A DNA stretch of 23,283 nucleotides, taken from assembly GCA_016702745.1 (NCBI GenBank), contig JADJDJ010000008.1, positions 1 to 23,283 on the forward strand. Direction: 5' to 3'. Origin of the DNA: Chitinophagaceae bacterium (GTDB lineage Bacteria > Bacteroidota > Bacteroidia > Chitinophagales > Chitinophagaceae). Of the stretch, positions 1 through 11,345 are shown piece after piece. Position numbers and translations under genes: made by a program. The notes under the pieces were generated by a model. The model did not search any database and was not told the origin of the DNA. It saw only the letters and a list, made by a program, of their open reading frames with translations. Every line of letters starts with the position of its first letter. The stretch's first letter is position 1.

Positions 1-1
1 C

Positions 2-1102
2 CAACGCAAAAATTCTTCGTTAATAAAAGATTATACTTGGTGATCTGCATTTGTGGAAAGGCAACTATACAAGAGCCGCTGAATGGTACCGCCAGGTGAT
101 GGAAACAGGTACACAGGGTGTCGCCAACGGAAACTACTATTCCCAGTATAAAGTGGGTTGGGACAGCAACGGTGATGTTGATCATTACGTAACTTATTCC
201 AGGGCAGGTGATGCGAGCACACTGGTGTATAATACACAATGGCGCATCATGTTTGAACAACCCTTCGGATCTTCCGGCTTTGACCGGGAATGGGTTTGGG
301 TACTTCCTTTCGACAGCAAATTCAAACCAGATAATTCTCTCATCAAGTTATTCTCTCCATCGGGAGGTAATTACCTCTAGTGAAACCTTCCAAAGAAATA
401 CTGGATCTCTGGGATGGTGAAACACAGCGCCCCGAGCTCAGGGTCTTTCTATTCCTTATGATGCCCGGAAATTACTGAGTGTGATGAACATCAATGGCCA
501 GCCGGTGGCCATGAAGTACCTGTATAATTATATCAGCTATAGCAATCTTTCCCCATTTAACCTGCTCACCAAAAACGGCAAATGGTTCCTCTTCCGCCAA
601 ACACATATGCATATGCGATTTGCTGGAAACGCTAACAGGGCGGGAAAATACCGACTGGCCCGGGGTTTCTGAACAACGGTATTGCCGGGCTGCCCTGCTT
701 AAGGTTCAGATGTAACCAATTATCACAACACTTTATTCGAATCATTCCCTTATAATTTCGATGCAAGGAACAGTGGAGGTACCGGTGTGCCTTTTTACCG
801 GTCAGACTGGTACCGGAATATCGGTATCAGGGCAAGGGCTAACCTGCAGGATATCACAGTTCAGGCAGCAGATAGTCTGAACACCATTGAAACAGCATTA
901 CTCAAGGAAACTGCCCTCGAGAACGCTTTTGAAGGAACACGCTGGCCGGACCTGCTGCATCGCCCTTCGCCGCAACGATCCTTCCATCATCGCAGATAAA
1001 ATCTATAACAAATTGTTGAAAGACGGAATTCAGGAAATGCCGCAGCCGCCAGGGCAAAACTGATGAATCCCGGCTAACTGGTACCTGCCATTTAACTGGT
1101 AA
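2..1102 (+). CDS. SusD/RagB-like nutrient-binding lipoprotein (3' part, frameshifted)
   Basis: This is the C-terminal part of a SusD-family surface lipoprotein, which sits on a SusC TonB-dependent channel and captures oligosaccharides. The start lies left of the window. Readable pieces are LHLWKGNYTRAAEWYRQVM (a TPR-like helix near base 50), VKPSKEILDLWDGETQR (380-430), NGQPVAMKYLYNY (about 490-530), and the family C-terminal block RANLQDITVQAADSLNTIE through ALENAFEGTRWPDLL (835-955). Then comes RRNDPSIIADKIYNKLL in another frame and a WYLPFNW tail with its TAA at 1100-1102. These motifs are typical of SusD proteins. The frame changes near 378, 430-480, 640-710, 960 and 1070; the short stops inside are artefacts or lesions. 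No other SusCD gene is in the window, so the susC partner is presumably just upstream. Confidence 0.9.
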
Positions 1103-1138
1103 TGATTTAAACTGAGTTCTTTTCGCAAGCAATCGATA

Positions 1139-1179
1139 GAAAAGGGCCCCCGGATTCATTTTCGGGGTCATTTTCTTTT
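1139..1179 (+). terminator. Hairpin plus T-tract after susD
   Basis: CCCCGGA (1148-1154) pairs with TTCGGGG (1161-1167) around a six-base loop. A run of A at 1141-1143 pairs with T at 1172-1174 outside two mismatches, and TTTT follows at 1176-1179. It lies between the susD stop and the GH105 start, where a Rho-independent terminator or an attenuating stop is expected. The A-rich left flank means it might act in both directions. Function is inferred from base pairing only. Confidence 0.6.
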
Positions 1180-1225
1180 AGTCGGGTTATATACGACGAA
1201 ATTGCAATATCTAAACTAACAACAT

Positions 1226-2540
1226 ATGCAAAACAGGTTAGAAACTTCCTTTTACTGACCGGCGCTGTTTTGGTAAGCGAAATTATTTTTGCTCAGCCCA
1301 AAACCGGAAATGATGTAACCACTCCGCTCCATGCCCTGAAAGTGGACTACCCTGTTCCTTATGAGCCACCCACAAAGGAAAATGTTAAATCGGTAATCGA
1401 CAGGATTTTCAATTACCTCAATGCAGTTACCCCGGCCCAAATGGTAAACAGGCAAACTGGTGCAGTATTGAATTCCCCGGCAGAACTGGATACCAATAGC
1501 GCTATCAAACAAGGCGACTTCAGGCTGACCAGTTATGAATGGGGAGTGACCTACTCATGCAGCGGGCCACAAGTAACCGGAGATAAAAGTACAGCGAATA
1601 TGCGCGTAGCCGCTTTGCTTTTTCCGGAAATGGGTGCCGGCTGTAAAGAGAATTTTCAATTGAATATATTGATCGGAAAAGGTTCTTAAATCAACCCATC
1701 GATCCCCGGGCATTGGATGATGCGGGAGCAGTATGTGCAGCCATGATTAAATCCGAAAGGAGCGGACTGACCAATAATCTGCGTCCACTAATCAATAATT
1801 ATATCCAGTATGTATTTGGTAAAGAATACCGGTTTAAGGATGGTACGATTGGCAGGAACAGGCCACAAAAAAATACACTCTGGCTGGATGACCTGTATAT
1901 GTATATTCCTGCGGTGGCACAAATGGGAAAGTTTACCGGTGATAAAAAATATTACGACGATTGTGTAAAGCAGGTGCTGGCTTACAGCAAAAGAATGTTT
2001 AATAAAGAGAAAGGTTTATACATGCATGGCTGGGTGGAAAGCATGGAAGTGCATCCGCAGTTTCACTGGGGCCGTGCCAATGGATGGGCCTTACTGGCCA
2101 TGAGCGAATTGCTGGATGTATTGCCGGAGAACCACGCCGGAATACCAGCCGTATTATCTCAGTTCCGGGAATTGGTAAAAGGACTTGCCCGTTACCAGAG
2201 CGGTTCAGGATTCTGGCACCAGCTGCTCGATAAAGAAGATTCTTATCTGGAAACATCAGCTACAGCCATTTATTCCTATTGCATTGCCCATGCCTGTAAC
2301 AAAGGCTGGATTGATCCCATGACCTACGGCCCGATGAGCATCCTGGCCTGGAATGCGGTTTCAACTAAAATCAATGAACGCGGACAGGTAGAAGGAACCT
2401 GTGTTGGAACAGGCATGGCATTTGATCCGGCCTTCTATTATCACCGTCCCGTCAATGTTTTTGCAGCACATGGATACGGACCAGCCCTGCTGGCTGGGAC
2501 TGAAATCTATGAACTGCTGAATAATTTTACTTTTACATGA
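1226..2540 (+). CDS. GH105 unsaturated rhamnogalacturonyl hydrolase (YteR/YesR-like, frameshifted)
   Basis: GH105 enzymes remove the 4,5-unsaturated uronic acid that polysaccharide lyases leave at the non-reducing end of pectic oligosaccharides. The ATG at 1226 opens a signal peptide (hydrophobic NFLLLTGAVLV, then an FAQ cleavage site) once a one-base shift near 1235-1260 is allowed. The N-terminal helix FNYLNAVTPAQMVNRQTG and SYEWGVTYS are in one frame to 1689. The rest is open from 1713 to 2540. Family landmarks are RALDDAG (about 1705-1727, the likely catalytic Asp region), HPQFHWGRANGW, and SYLETSATAIYSY. Total length is about 438 codons, normal for an exported GH105. Residues between 1580 and 1690 need two or more frame corrections. 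It is the first gene after the terminator-like hairpin, and GH51 follows after 32 bases. Confidence 0.9.
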
Positions 2541-2558
2541 ACGACGGTACTTCAACTC

Positions 2559-2575
2559 AAGGAGAAAAATAAATG
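2559..2575 (+). promoter_or_regulatory. Ribosome binding site deciding the GH51 start
   Basis: AAGGAG at 2559-2564 lies eight bases before the ATG at 2573. Good Shine-Dalgarno matches are uncommon in Bacteroidota, so this one helps choose the start, because the frame breaks within a few codons of the ATG. Confidence 0.45.
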
Positions 2576-4548
2576 GGAGAAGAAGTAATATCATCTTAAT
2601 TGCCTTTAGCGTAGGTTAGCAGGGGACAGCGACAACTCAGTGGAAGCAGATAAGAGCATTACGCCAGTGGCATCCACCATGTGGGGTGTTTTTTTGAAGA
2701 CATCAACTTTGGTGCCGATGGCGGACTGTATGCGGAACTGGTCAAGAACCGCTCCTTTGAATTTCCCCTTCCGATGATGGGATGGCGGGAAAACAGGGTG
2801 AATTACCAGAAGGGAAGAATGCTCGTCATCAACCGGGCCGCCAGTTCCTCCAATCCCCGCTTTGCAAGAGTAACCATCAACCAGCCCGAAGGCAATTATT
2901 CCATCAGCAATGAAGGCTACAGAGGAATAGGAATTCAAAAAGGGGCGCAATATAATTTTTCCATCATGGCCAGACAGGAATCCGGAAATGGAATGAAACT
3001 CAGGATTCAGTTGCTGAATAATGCCGGAAAAGAAATGGGAAATGCATATCCTGGATGGTTTCTCAAAAGACTGGGCCACGTATAAAATTTCTATAAGCAG
3101 TACTGACTCAGCCCAAAGAAAACTGAACCTGATTTTCGAAGGGCCGGTGTAATGGATATTGATATGGTCTCTCTTTTTCCAAGGATACCTGCAAACAAAG
3201 ACTCGGCGGACTGAGAAAGGGACCTGGCTACAAAAAATCGCAGATCTCAAACCCGGCTTTATCCGTTTTCCCGGAGGATGTATCGTGGAAGGGCGTGACC
3301 TGACCAACCGTTATCAATGGAAGACTACAGTTGGCCGGGTAGATGAAAGAAAATTGATCATGAACCGCTGGAATGTGGAATTTCCCGGTAAGCAGCTCCT
3401 GATTATTACCAGAGTTTCGGGCTTGGTTTCTTTGAATATTCCAACTGGCCGAAGACCTGAATGCAGAACCCTTGCCCATTCTCAACTGTGGCATGGCCTG
3501 TCAGTTCAACAGGGGGAGTAGCGGCCATGGATGAATTACCAGCCTTATATTGAAGATGCCCTCGACCTGATTGAATTTGCCAATGGTCCTGTTACTAGCC
3601 GCTGGGGCAAGCTCCGCAGTGACATGGGACATCCCGCTCCCTTCAATATGAAATTACTCGGAGTGGGAAATGAACAATGGGAACCACAATACATCGAACG
3701 ATATCGTGTATTTTGAAAAGCCATTCTCGACGTTTATCCTAATATCAAAATAGTATCCGGTGCCGGCCCTTATGCAGAAGGGGAGTATTTCAATTATGCC
3801 TGGAAGAACTCAAAAATTCCAACGCAGCATTTATTGATGAACATTATTACAAACCGCCATCCTGGTTCCTGAATAATGCCGCCCGGTACGACAATTACGA
3901 AAGAAAAGGCCCCAAAATTTTTGCCGGTGAATATGCTGCCCACGTAAAGGGAATCCCACTGATGGAGAAGGCATGAACTGCTGGAAAGTGCCCTAGCCGA
4001 AGCCGCCTTCATGACCGGCCTGGAAAGAAATGCAGATATCGTGCAAATGTGTTCTTATGCACCTTTACTGGCCCATACCGATGCATGGCAATGGCGGCCC
4101 GACCTGATCTGGTTTGATAACCTGAACAGCGTGGCTACGCCCAACTACTACGTGCAACAACTTTTTTCCGTAAATAAGGGCACTGATGTGGTAGGATTTT
4201 TTTCAGAAGCCGGCAAACCAATTGCCAGGAAAGACAGTCTTTATGCAAGCGCCGTCACAGATCGCAATAAAAGGAATTGATCATTAAACTGGTGAATACC
4301 GCCAGTACCTCTCAAACGGCTGCCATTGAGCTGAAAGGGTTCCAGCCGGACAAAAAAGAACAGTTCAGTTATTGTACAGCAGCAATCCGGCAGCATTTAA
4401 TAAACTGAGTGCTTTGGAGAATTTAAAACCGGAGGTAAAACCCATCTCAGTCAATACAAAAAAATTGACTTATGAATTACCAGCTTCTTCTGTAACTGTA
4501 ATTACGATACCGTATAAAGTATTGCCGATACCGCATAAAAAGAAATGA
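2573..4548 (+). CDS. GH51 alpha-L-arabinofuranosidase (frameshifted)
   Basis: The predicted role is release of alpha-L-arabinofuranose from arabinan or arabinogalactan side chains of pectin, after export (leader SNIILIAFSVG). Identification rests on MWGVFFEDINFGADGGLY, AELVKNRSFEF, then a carbohydrate-binding-like section to about 3150, and the catalytic barrel: KPGFIRFPGGCIVEG (about 3250-3292), GVGNEQW with the presumed acid/base Glu at 3672-3674, and FAGEYAA with the presumed nucleophile Glu at 3929-3931. QMCSYAPLLAHTDAWQWRPD and PNYYVQQLFS complete the fold. The C-terminal beta domain runs to the TGA at 4546-4548. Length is about 658 codons, normal for the family. At least eight frame changes are needed, including one T missing from a T-run near 2690. 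The stop overlaps the next start as ATGA. Confidence 0.92.
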
Positions 4549-6984
4549 GAAAGATAGTTCTTCATTGTAGTATTCTGATTCTTGCAGGATCGGCTGCCAC
4601 CCGGCCCAGCAACAGCTGACCCTATGGTACGATAAACCTGCGCGCGACTGGAATGAAGCATTACCCCTTGAAATGGCCGCTTAGGTGCTATGATCTTCGG
4701 TCGCTCGGATACAGAACTAATACAGCTGAATGAGCAAACACTTGGACCGGCGGTCCTGTGAATAATAATCCCAATCCGGATGCGATGAAATACCTTCAAC
4801 CGGTAAGGGGAAGAAATTTTTCGCGACAGCATAATAAAGCTGTACGCCTCCTGAGAAAAATGCAGGGCCCCAATACTGAAATGTACCAGCCGCTGGGTAA
4901 TATTCAGATTATTTCAAAATATGCAGGGCCTGTTACCCGCATTCACCGGGATCTTGATATCAGTAAAGCCATCGCTTCAACCACTATTGAAGAAGGTGGC
5001 ACCATTTACCGGAAAGAAATAATTGCCAGTGCACCCGATCAGATAATCGTTTTTAGGATTACTGCCAGTAGTCCCAGGGCTTTGAATTTTACCGTTCATG
5101 CCTCCATGAATTACTAATGCCGTAAAAAAGTAAACGGTAATAAAGAACTGGTACTTCAGGGTAAAGCCCGTATCACCAATGATGAAAGACGGAATCCAAA
5201 ACCGTTTATATATCAGGATAGTCTGGGTTGTGATGGGATGCGATTTCAATTCAATGTAAAGCTTTTACTACAACTGGAAAAGTTAGTAGTACCGATACTT
5301 CTCTCGTAATCACCGGGGCTACTGAAGTGCTTTTGTATGTATCTGCTGCTACCAGTTTTAATGGCATTGATAAATGTCCGGATAAAGATGGAAAAGATGA
5401 AGCGGCACTTGCTGCTTCGTACCTGCAAAAAGCACTGAGTAAAAGCTGGAAGCAACTGCTCACTTCACATGTAAAAGATTATCAGCAGTACTTTAACCGG
5501 GTCAGCCTTCCTTAAATAAAGCCACAGCACTCCGCCAAACCAATCAATGAGCGATTATTGGATTGCCAGAAAGTGGAGCCGATTATGCTCTGGAGGAAAT
5601 TATTCTTTCAGTATGGCGCTACCTGTTGATATGTTCATCCAGGCCCGGAGGCTTCCTGCCAACCTGCAGGGGATCTGGAACCAGATTCGTCCATCCTGGC
5701 GCAGTAACTATACCACCAATATCAACCTGCAGATGAATTACTGGATGGCCTGCCCACCAACCTGCCCGAAATGAATACCAACCTGGTGGAACATATCAAA
5801 CGTATGGCAAAGAATGGTACAGCCACAGCACGTAACTACTATAATATGCGTGGATGGGCTGTTCATCACAACAGTGATATGTGGGCACAAACCAATCCGG
5901 TAGGAGAGGGCAATGGAGACCCCAATGGGCCAACTGGGTATGGGGTAGCCCTTACTGAGTCAGCATCTGTACGAGCATTATCGCTTTACCGCCGATAAAA
6001 AGTATTTGAAAGAAGTTGCCTATCCTTTGATGAAATCTGCAGCTGAGTTCTGTCTCGACTGGCTGGTTGAAAAAAACGGCGTACTGGTTACAGTACCTTC
6101 CACTTCTCCTGAAAACGTATACCTCCATCCCCGTGGTTTCCAAAGGGACTGTCACAATTGCTTCTGCGATTGGATATGGAAATTATCTGGGACCTTTTCA
6201 CCAACCTGATAGAAGCCACTGAAATATTAAATACGGACAAAGAATTTGCCAGTCTGCTCCGGCAAAAAAGAGCATTGCTCAATCCATTAAAGATTGGTAA
6301 AAAAGGAAACCTGGTGGAATGGTATGACGATTGGGAAGATGAAGAGCCCACCCATCGCCATGTATCACATGCATTCGCCCTGCATCCCGGCCGGCAGATT
6401 TCTCCCTTGCTCGATACCGGTTTCTCAAAGGCCGTGACGAAAACACTGGAGCTGAGAGGGGATGATGGTACTGGTTGGAGTATCGCCTGGAAAATTAATT
6501 TCTGGGCAAGATTACTGGATGGCGATCATGCCTATAAGTTATACCGGAATTTATTGCATCTCACAAAGGAATACAGCAAAGAAGTTTATTCCGGGTGGCG
6601 GAGGAGTATACCCAATTTATTTGATGCCCATCCGCCGTTTCAGATTGATGGCAATTTTGGCGCCACAGCGCGGTGTCGCTGAAATCTTGCTGCAAAGTCA
6701 TTTGGATCAGATACAAATTCGCCGGCCCCTTCCTGCCGCCTGGAAAGAAGAAATGAAAAGGCCTGATGGCCCGCGGAAATTTTGAAATCGACATCTGGTG
6801 GTCAAATGGTCTGCTAACCCGGTCGATTGTTCGTGCACGTAAAGGAGGAACATGCCGTATCAGGACTTCTGTGCCTGTAACGCTTAACGGAAAAGAGTTG
6901 AAACCAATCTTAAAAGATGACAAAGGCTGGCTGATCAGTTTCAATACCATTGCAGGTCAGCAGTACGAATTAAAAGCAAAATGA
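4545..6984 (+). CDS. GH95 alpha-L-fucosidase or alpha-L-galactosidase (frameshifted)
   Basis: GH95 inverting enzymes cleave terminal alpha-1,2-L-fucose; relatives in RG-II degradation act on alpha-L-galactose, so either substrate is possible. The start ATG overlaps the GH51 stop, and the leader reads MRKIVLHCSILILAGSA. The N-terminal beta domain shows LWYDKPARDWNEALPLGNG-like and AMIFGRSDTELIQLNEQT segments. The (alpha/alpha)6 barrel shows ARRLPANLQGIWN, TTNINLQMNYW (5713-5742; the NIN motif carries the catalytic Asn pair in AfcA), WAVHHNSDMWAQTNP, PTHRHVSHAFALHPG, and QIDGNFGA with the conserved Asp at 6647-6649. Length is about 813 codons, normal for the family. Frame changes occur throughout, for example near 4600, 4670, 5115, 5240, 5512, 5755, 5920, 6150 and 6670. 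It ends in an ATGA overlap with the acetylesterase. Confidence 0.92.
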
Positions 6985-8316
6985 TGAAAAGTATTTTCGG
7001 GATACTAATGGCATTGGCTGCATGGATAACCTGCAACGCTCAGCAACCGGTATTCCGTTTTGATTTCGGCCCGGGTCGGGTGATGAAAGGTTATACCCCC
7101 GTTACTGCTTCTACCCGCTATTCAGATGAAACCGGTTATGGCTTCGATAAATATTCCCTCAGTCTTGAAGCGGTTGATGCCGGAACCAGTAATCCGCTCA
7201 CTTCCGATTATATTACCAGTAATAAACCTTTTTATTTTCTGTCAAACTCCCAGAAGGTAATTATGATGTAAAAGTAATTATGGGTGACCCGAATGGAACC
7301 TCTTCAGCGACCATCCGTGCTGAATGCAGAAGATGGATGGTTGAAAAAGTTAGTACGGCCAAAGGAAAATTTGCTACCGAAATTTTACAGTTCATGTAAA
7401 AGACAGCCTGATCCGTGATTCAGCCGGTACAACAGTAAGCAAAGTGCGACTCAAAGAGAGAGTTCAACTACCCTGCACTGGGATCATAAACTGACCATCG
7501 AATTTAATGGCGCTGAACCTAAAATATGTGCGCTGGAGATAACGCCGAATAAAACAGCTACCACTGTTTTTCTGGCGGGCAACTCTACCGTTGTTGACCA
7601 GGATAAAGAACCCTGGGCTGCCTGGGGACAAATGATTCCTGCTTTTTTCCAGGCAAAAAAAATAGCCATTGCCAATTATGCTGAATCCGGAGAGGCGTTG
7701 AATTCTTTTCGCTCTGCGCGCAGACTTGAAAAAATACTGAGCCTGATGAAAAAAGGAGATTACCTCTTCATCGAATTTGGTCATAATGACCAAAAACAAA
7801 AGGGAAGGAGTCGGTCCTTTTACATCTTATAAAAAGAATTGCTACGCTACATCAGTGATGTCAGAAATAAAGGAGGGATTCCGTACTGGTCACCTCCATG
7901 CACCGGAGAAGCTTTGATTCAAGCGGGCATATTAATAATACCCTGGGCGATTATCCCGAGGCTGTGAGGCAGGCTGCACAGGAAACCGGTACGGCCCTGA
8001 TTGATCTGAATGCAATGAGTAAAATATTGTATGAGGCCTGGGGGCCCGTTGAATCATTGAAAGCATTTGTGCATTATCCCGCTAATACATTTCAGGACAG
8101 GATAAAAACTGGAGGACAATACCCATTTCAATACTTATGGTGCCTTTGCAAATTGCCAAATGTATTGTGAAAGGAATCAGGGATAGAAAATTAGGGATTG
8201 CCAAATTCCTGAACAAGGAGCCGGTTCCTTTCAATCCGGCCAAACCCGATCCGGTAGAGAAATGGAATTGGCCAATGGGCGCTTATGTCACCGGAATGAA
8301 ACCAGATGGAAATTAA
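6981..8316 (+). CDS. Rhamnogalacturonan acetylesterase, CE12/SGNH type (frameshifted)
   Basis: This enzyme should remove O-acetyl groups from the rhamnogalacturonan backbone so that lyases and rhamnosidases can act. The leader MMKSIFGILMALAAWITCNA is a clear signal peptide. An N-terminal beta domain begins PVFRFDFGPG...GYTPVTASTRYS and runs to about 7540; it is typical of Bacteroidota members. The SGNH domain follows. Block I is FLAGNSTVVDQDKEPWAAWG with Ser at 7584-7586 (GNS replaces the textbook GDS, as in many pectin-locus homologues). The others are NYAESGEALNSF, FIEFGHNDQK (block III Asn), and a C-terminal DNTHFNTYGAF with the Asp/His pair at 8115-8126. Length is about 445 codons. Frame changes occur near 7250, 7390, 7465, 7800, 7880, 8105 and 8155. 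It starts inside the GH95 stop, and GH39 starts one base after its TAA. Confidence 0.9.
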
Positions 8317-8317
8317 A

Positions 8318-9971
8318 ATGAACTGTATAAAAAAATAACTTTTTGGGCGGCAATGCTTTTCCCGGTGGTAACGCTAGCCCAGTCAGCCCATCTGCAGGTA
8401 AATTTTAAAAAGGAAACCGGGGAAATGAAACCGATCTGGGCCTGGTTTGGATACGATGAGCCCAACTATACTTACATGAAGGATGGTAAGAAGCTGCTGG
8501 GCGAGTTGGCAGCAATGAGCCCGATTCCTGTGTTTGTTCGTACACATAATTTATTAACAACCGGTGATGGAAGCCCTGCATTAAAATGGGGAAGTACCAA
8601 TGCCTATACCGAAGATGCCAATGGAAGGCCTGTTTATTACTGGAATATCGTGGACAGCATTTTCGACAGTTATGTGGAAAGAGGGATGAAACCATTGGTG
8701 CAAATCGGCTTTATGCCGGAAGCACTATCTGTAAAACCACAGCCATACAGACATTTTGGAAACCCGGTGATCCGTATAAAGATATTTATACAGGCTGGGC
8801 CCATCCTCCCAAAGACTATGATAAATGGCGGGAATTAATTTACCAATGGGCCTTACATTGCCTGCAACGTTATGGAAAAAAAGAAGTGGAAAGCTGGTAC
8901 TGGGAAGTTTGGAACGAACCCAATATCAGTTACTGGCAGGGCACAGTGGAAGAGTTTTGTAAAATGTATGATTATGCTGCCGACGGTTTATTAAAGCGAT
9001 TCCCGCAGCCAAAATCGGAGGCTGTGATATTACAGGAGGGGGATCAAAATTCCTGACATCCTTTATTCGGCATTGTCTGGATAGCACCAATTATGCCACC
9101 GGCCAAAAAGGATCGCCCCTTCACCTGCTTTTGTATCATGCCAAGGGCTCTCCCAAGGTAGTTAACGGAAGAGTCATCATGAATGTCGGGGCCCAAATGC
9201 GGAATATCAGGGATGCCATGCGCACCATCAATGGGTTTCACAGCTAAAAAGACCTGCCACAGGTGATTGGAAAGTGATCCGGAAGGCTGCGCTGCCTGCG
9301 GTATGCGTACCAACCCGGAAAATGCTTATAGGAATGGAACCATGTACTCAAGTTATACGGCAGCCTCTTTTGCAAGAAAATATTTACTGGCTGATTCTTT
9401 ACAGGCCAACCTGATGGGCGCCGTATCATGGTCATTCGAATTCGAAAACCAACCCCTGTTTTTATGGTTTCCGTGACCCTACCACAAATGGCGTTGATAA
9501 ACCCGTACTGAATGTATTTCGGATGTTCGGAAAAATGCAGGGAAAAGAGTCGAAGTATCCGGTAACCGGATGTACAGTCTGCAGCAGTTCACTGATTCTA
9601 GTGTACGGGGACAGTCAGACATTGGTGCCCTGGCAACAAAAAATGAGCGATCTGCATATCATGATCTGGAATTATCATGATGAAGATATCAGAGAGGTAA
9701 TGAAGAGGTAAGTATCAGTTTGAGCGGATTGCCAATTGGCAATGCCCGTCTCACAGAATACCGGATAGATCAGACGCACAGTAATTCATACGAAAGATGG
9801 AAAGAAATGGGGTCACCAGCGAATCCGACAGCAGCGCAGGTGAAGCAGCTTCAAAATGCCGGTCAGTTATATCGCAGCAAAAAAGCAAAAAGATGGAGAT
9901 GAATGAAACCGCAACTGTAAAAAATTATGTTGCCCCGTCAGGCCGTGGTATTACTGGAACTCAAATGGTAA
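8318..9971 (+). CDS. GH39 glycosidase (beta-xylosidase-like, frameshifted)
   Basis: GH39 comprises retaining exo-enzymes acting mostly on beta-xylosides, with some arabinosidase members. The exact substrate is unknown here. The ATG at 8318 leads into an A-run (8328-8334) that seems one base short; restoring it gives MNCIKKITFWAAMLFPVV...AQ, a signal peptide. Landmarks are VRTHNLLTTGDGSPALKWG, YYWNIVDSIFDSYVERGMKP, WEVWNEPNISYWQG (presumed acid/base Glu at 8916-8918), and VIGESDPEGCAACG near 9265-9305 (presumed nucleophile Glu) after a one-base correction. The C-terminal beta domain ends RQAVVLLELKW with TAA at 9969-9971. Total is about 551 codons, normal for the family. An in-frame TAA at 9245-9247 interrupts the sequence just before the nucleophile strand. 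Confidence 0.88.
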
Positions 9972-9985
9972 ATAAAGTACTTGTT

Positions 9986-11344
9986 ATGAAAAAATGTTTC
10001 TTCATCCTGTTTGGCGTATTGATGCTGGGTGCCGTACAAGCCCAGATAGGCAAACGCCCATCAGAACGAAAAGAGATCACCGATCCTGTTACGGGTCAGC
10101 GGCTTGTTTTTTAACAAGTACCCCAACAGGAGATGCTAAAATATACCAAACGCATAATCAATGGACGGCCGATGGTCAATGGCTGATCTTTCGTTCTGGC
10201 CGGACAAAAGGAGAAGCATTTGCCGTAAATGAAAAAACAGGTGATATTGTCCAGGTGACCGAAGGTGGGTATAATGGGATGTTGAATGTTGCGCGTTTAT
10301 CTATGAAGCTTTATTTCGCGGGTTAAATCCGATGATCTTCGGGATACAAGCAGGCTGGCCTGAAATCAGGGTCCTTTGCAGATAATAGAAGTTAACCTGG
10401 CTGAAGTGTTCGCAGATAGTGAGGCAGGGAAAATGAAAGCAGCACTTCACTATCAGCGGGTATGTGGAACGATACCTGGGGAACTGGAAGGCGGAGGAGA
10501 TATGGCTCTTGATGGAGCTGAACAATGGGTGTACTTCAGAGTCGGAAAAAAAGCAGCAGCAGCTCATTTACCGGATAGCATTCAACCGGAAAAATTTTGG
10601 CCCCGTAATATGGGCGCAGGCCCCACCGGAATTGCAGCCATGAATATCCATACCGGTGAAACAAAATTTGTGATTGCTGTTCCTTTTCAGATCGGGCATA
10701 TCCAAACCAATCCATGGATGCCCGGTGAAATTGTTTTTGCTGGGAACAGGAGGCAAGTCTCCTCAACGTACCTGGACCGTGATGGCTGATGGAACTGGCC
10801 TTCGTCCACTTTATCCCGGAATCGGAGTATGAATGGGTAACACATGAAGCAGTCATCAGTAAAGATGAAGTCGCTATTGCCATCATGGGGCATCGGGCCA
10901 TTCCAGAACAAACAAGAAGTAGAACCACCTACGGGAGTGGGCGGCATTAATCCCGGACAGGATCCCGCCTGGGGTCCATCGGGTACAAGAGAGAAACCAA
11001 CCGGGCTGGCCATCATTAATCTTCGTACAAGAGAAATGGAAATTGCGGGCCAGACCAAATCAGGCAGCGGCCTCTGGCATGTACACGGATCTTCAGACGG
11101 ACGCTGGGCAGTAGGGGATGATTTTTCCAGAAACATTTACCTGATCGACCGACATACCCGCGAAATGAAATTGTTATCCACCGGTCAGCAGCGAACTGCA
11201 GCCGATCATCCTCATCCGACCTTCAGCCCGGATGGAACAAAAATACAAATCCAGTCGGCCATGTTATCAGCTGATAAGAAATCAATGAATATCTGTATCA
11301 TTCATTTGCCGGCAGACTGGTTGCAAAGAACCTATAAGGACTAA
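9986..11344 (+). CDS. Divergent PL22-like beta-propeller (oligogalacturonate lyase homologue, frameshifted)
   Basis: The leader MKKCFFILFGVLMLGAVQAQ is a clear signal peptide. The mature part is a repeated-blade propeller: RKEITDPVTGQRLVFLTS-like opening, QTHNQWTADGQWLIFRSGRT, MALDGAEQWVYFRVG, GPTGIAAMNIHTGETKFV, IGHIQTNPWMPGEIVF, WHVHGSSDGRWAVGDDFS, HPHPTFSPDGTKI, and PADWLQRTYKD at the end. Order and blade sequences resemble PL22 oligogalacturonate lyases. However, the HHNYKTEPNVHF signature of the second copy (13106-14409) is replaced by DHPHPTF. Length is about 453 codons. It may bind or cleave a related uronide rather than digalacturonate. Frame changes occur near 10113, 10290-10370, 10745, 10785 and 10910. 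The start is the first ATG after the GH39 stop, 14 bases downstream. Confidence 0.75.
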
Positions 11345-11345
11345 T

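Noticed and set aside
364..377. Perfect 14-base palindrome GAGGTAATTACCTC
   Set aside because: It is inside susD coding sequence, and about one such palindrome is expected by chance in 23 kb.
2606..3307. A 233-codon open frame on the minus strand
   Set aside because: It lies wholly opposite the conserved GH51 N-terminal domain, has no recognisable motif, and is a mirror frame of real coding sequence.
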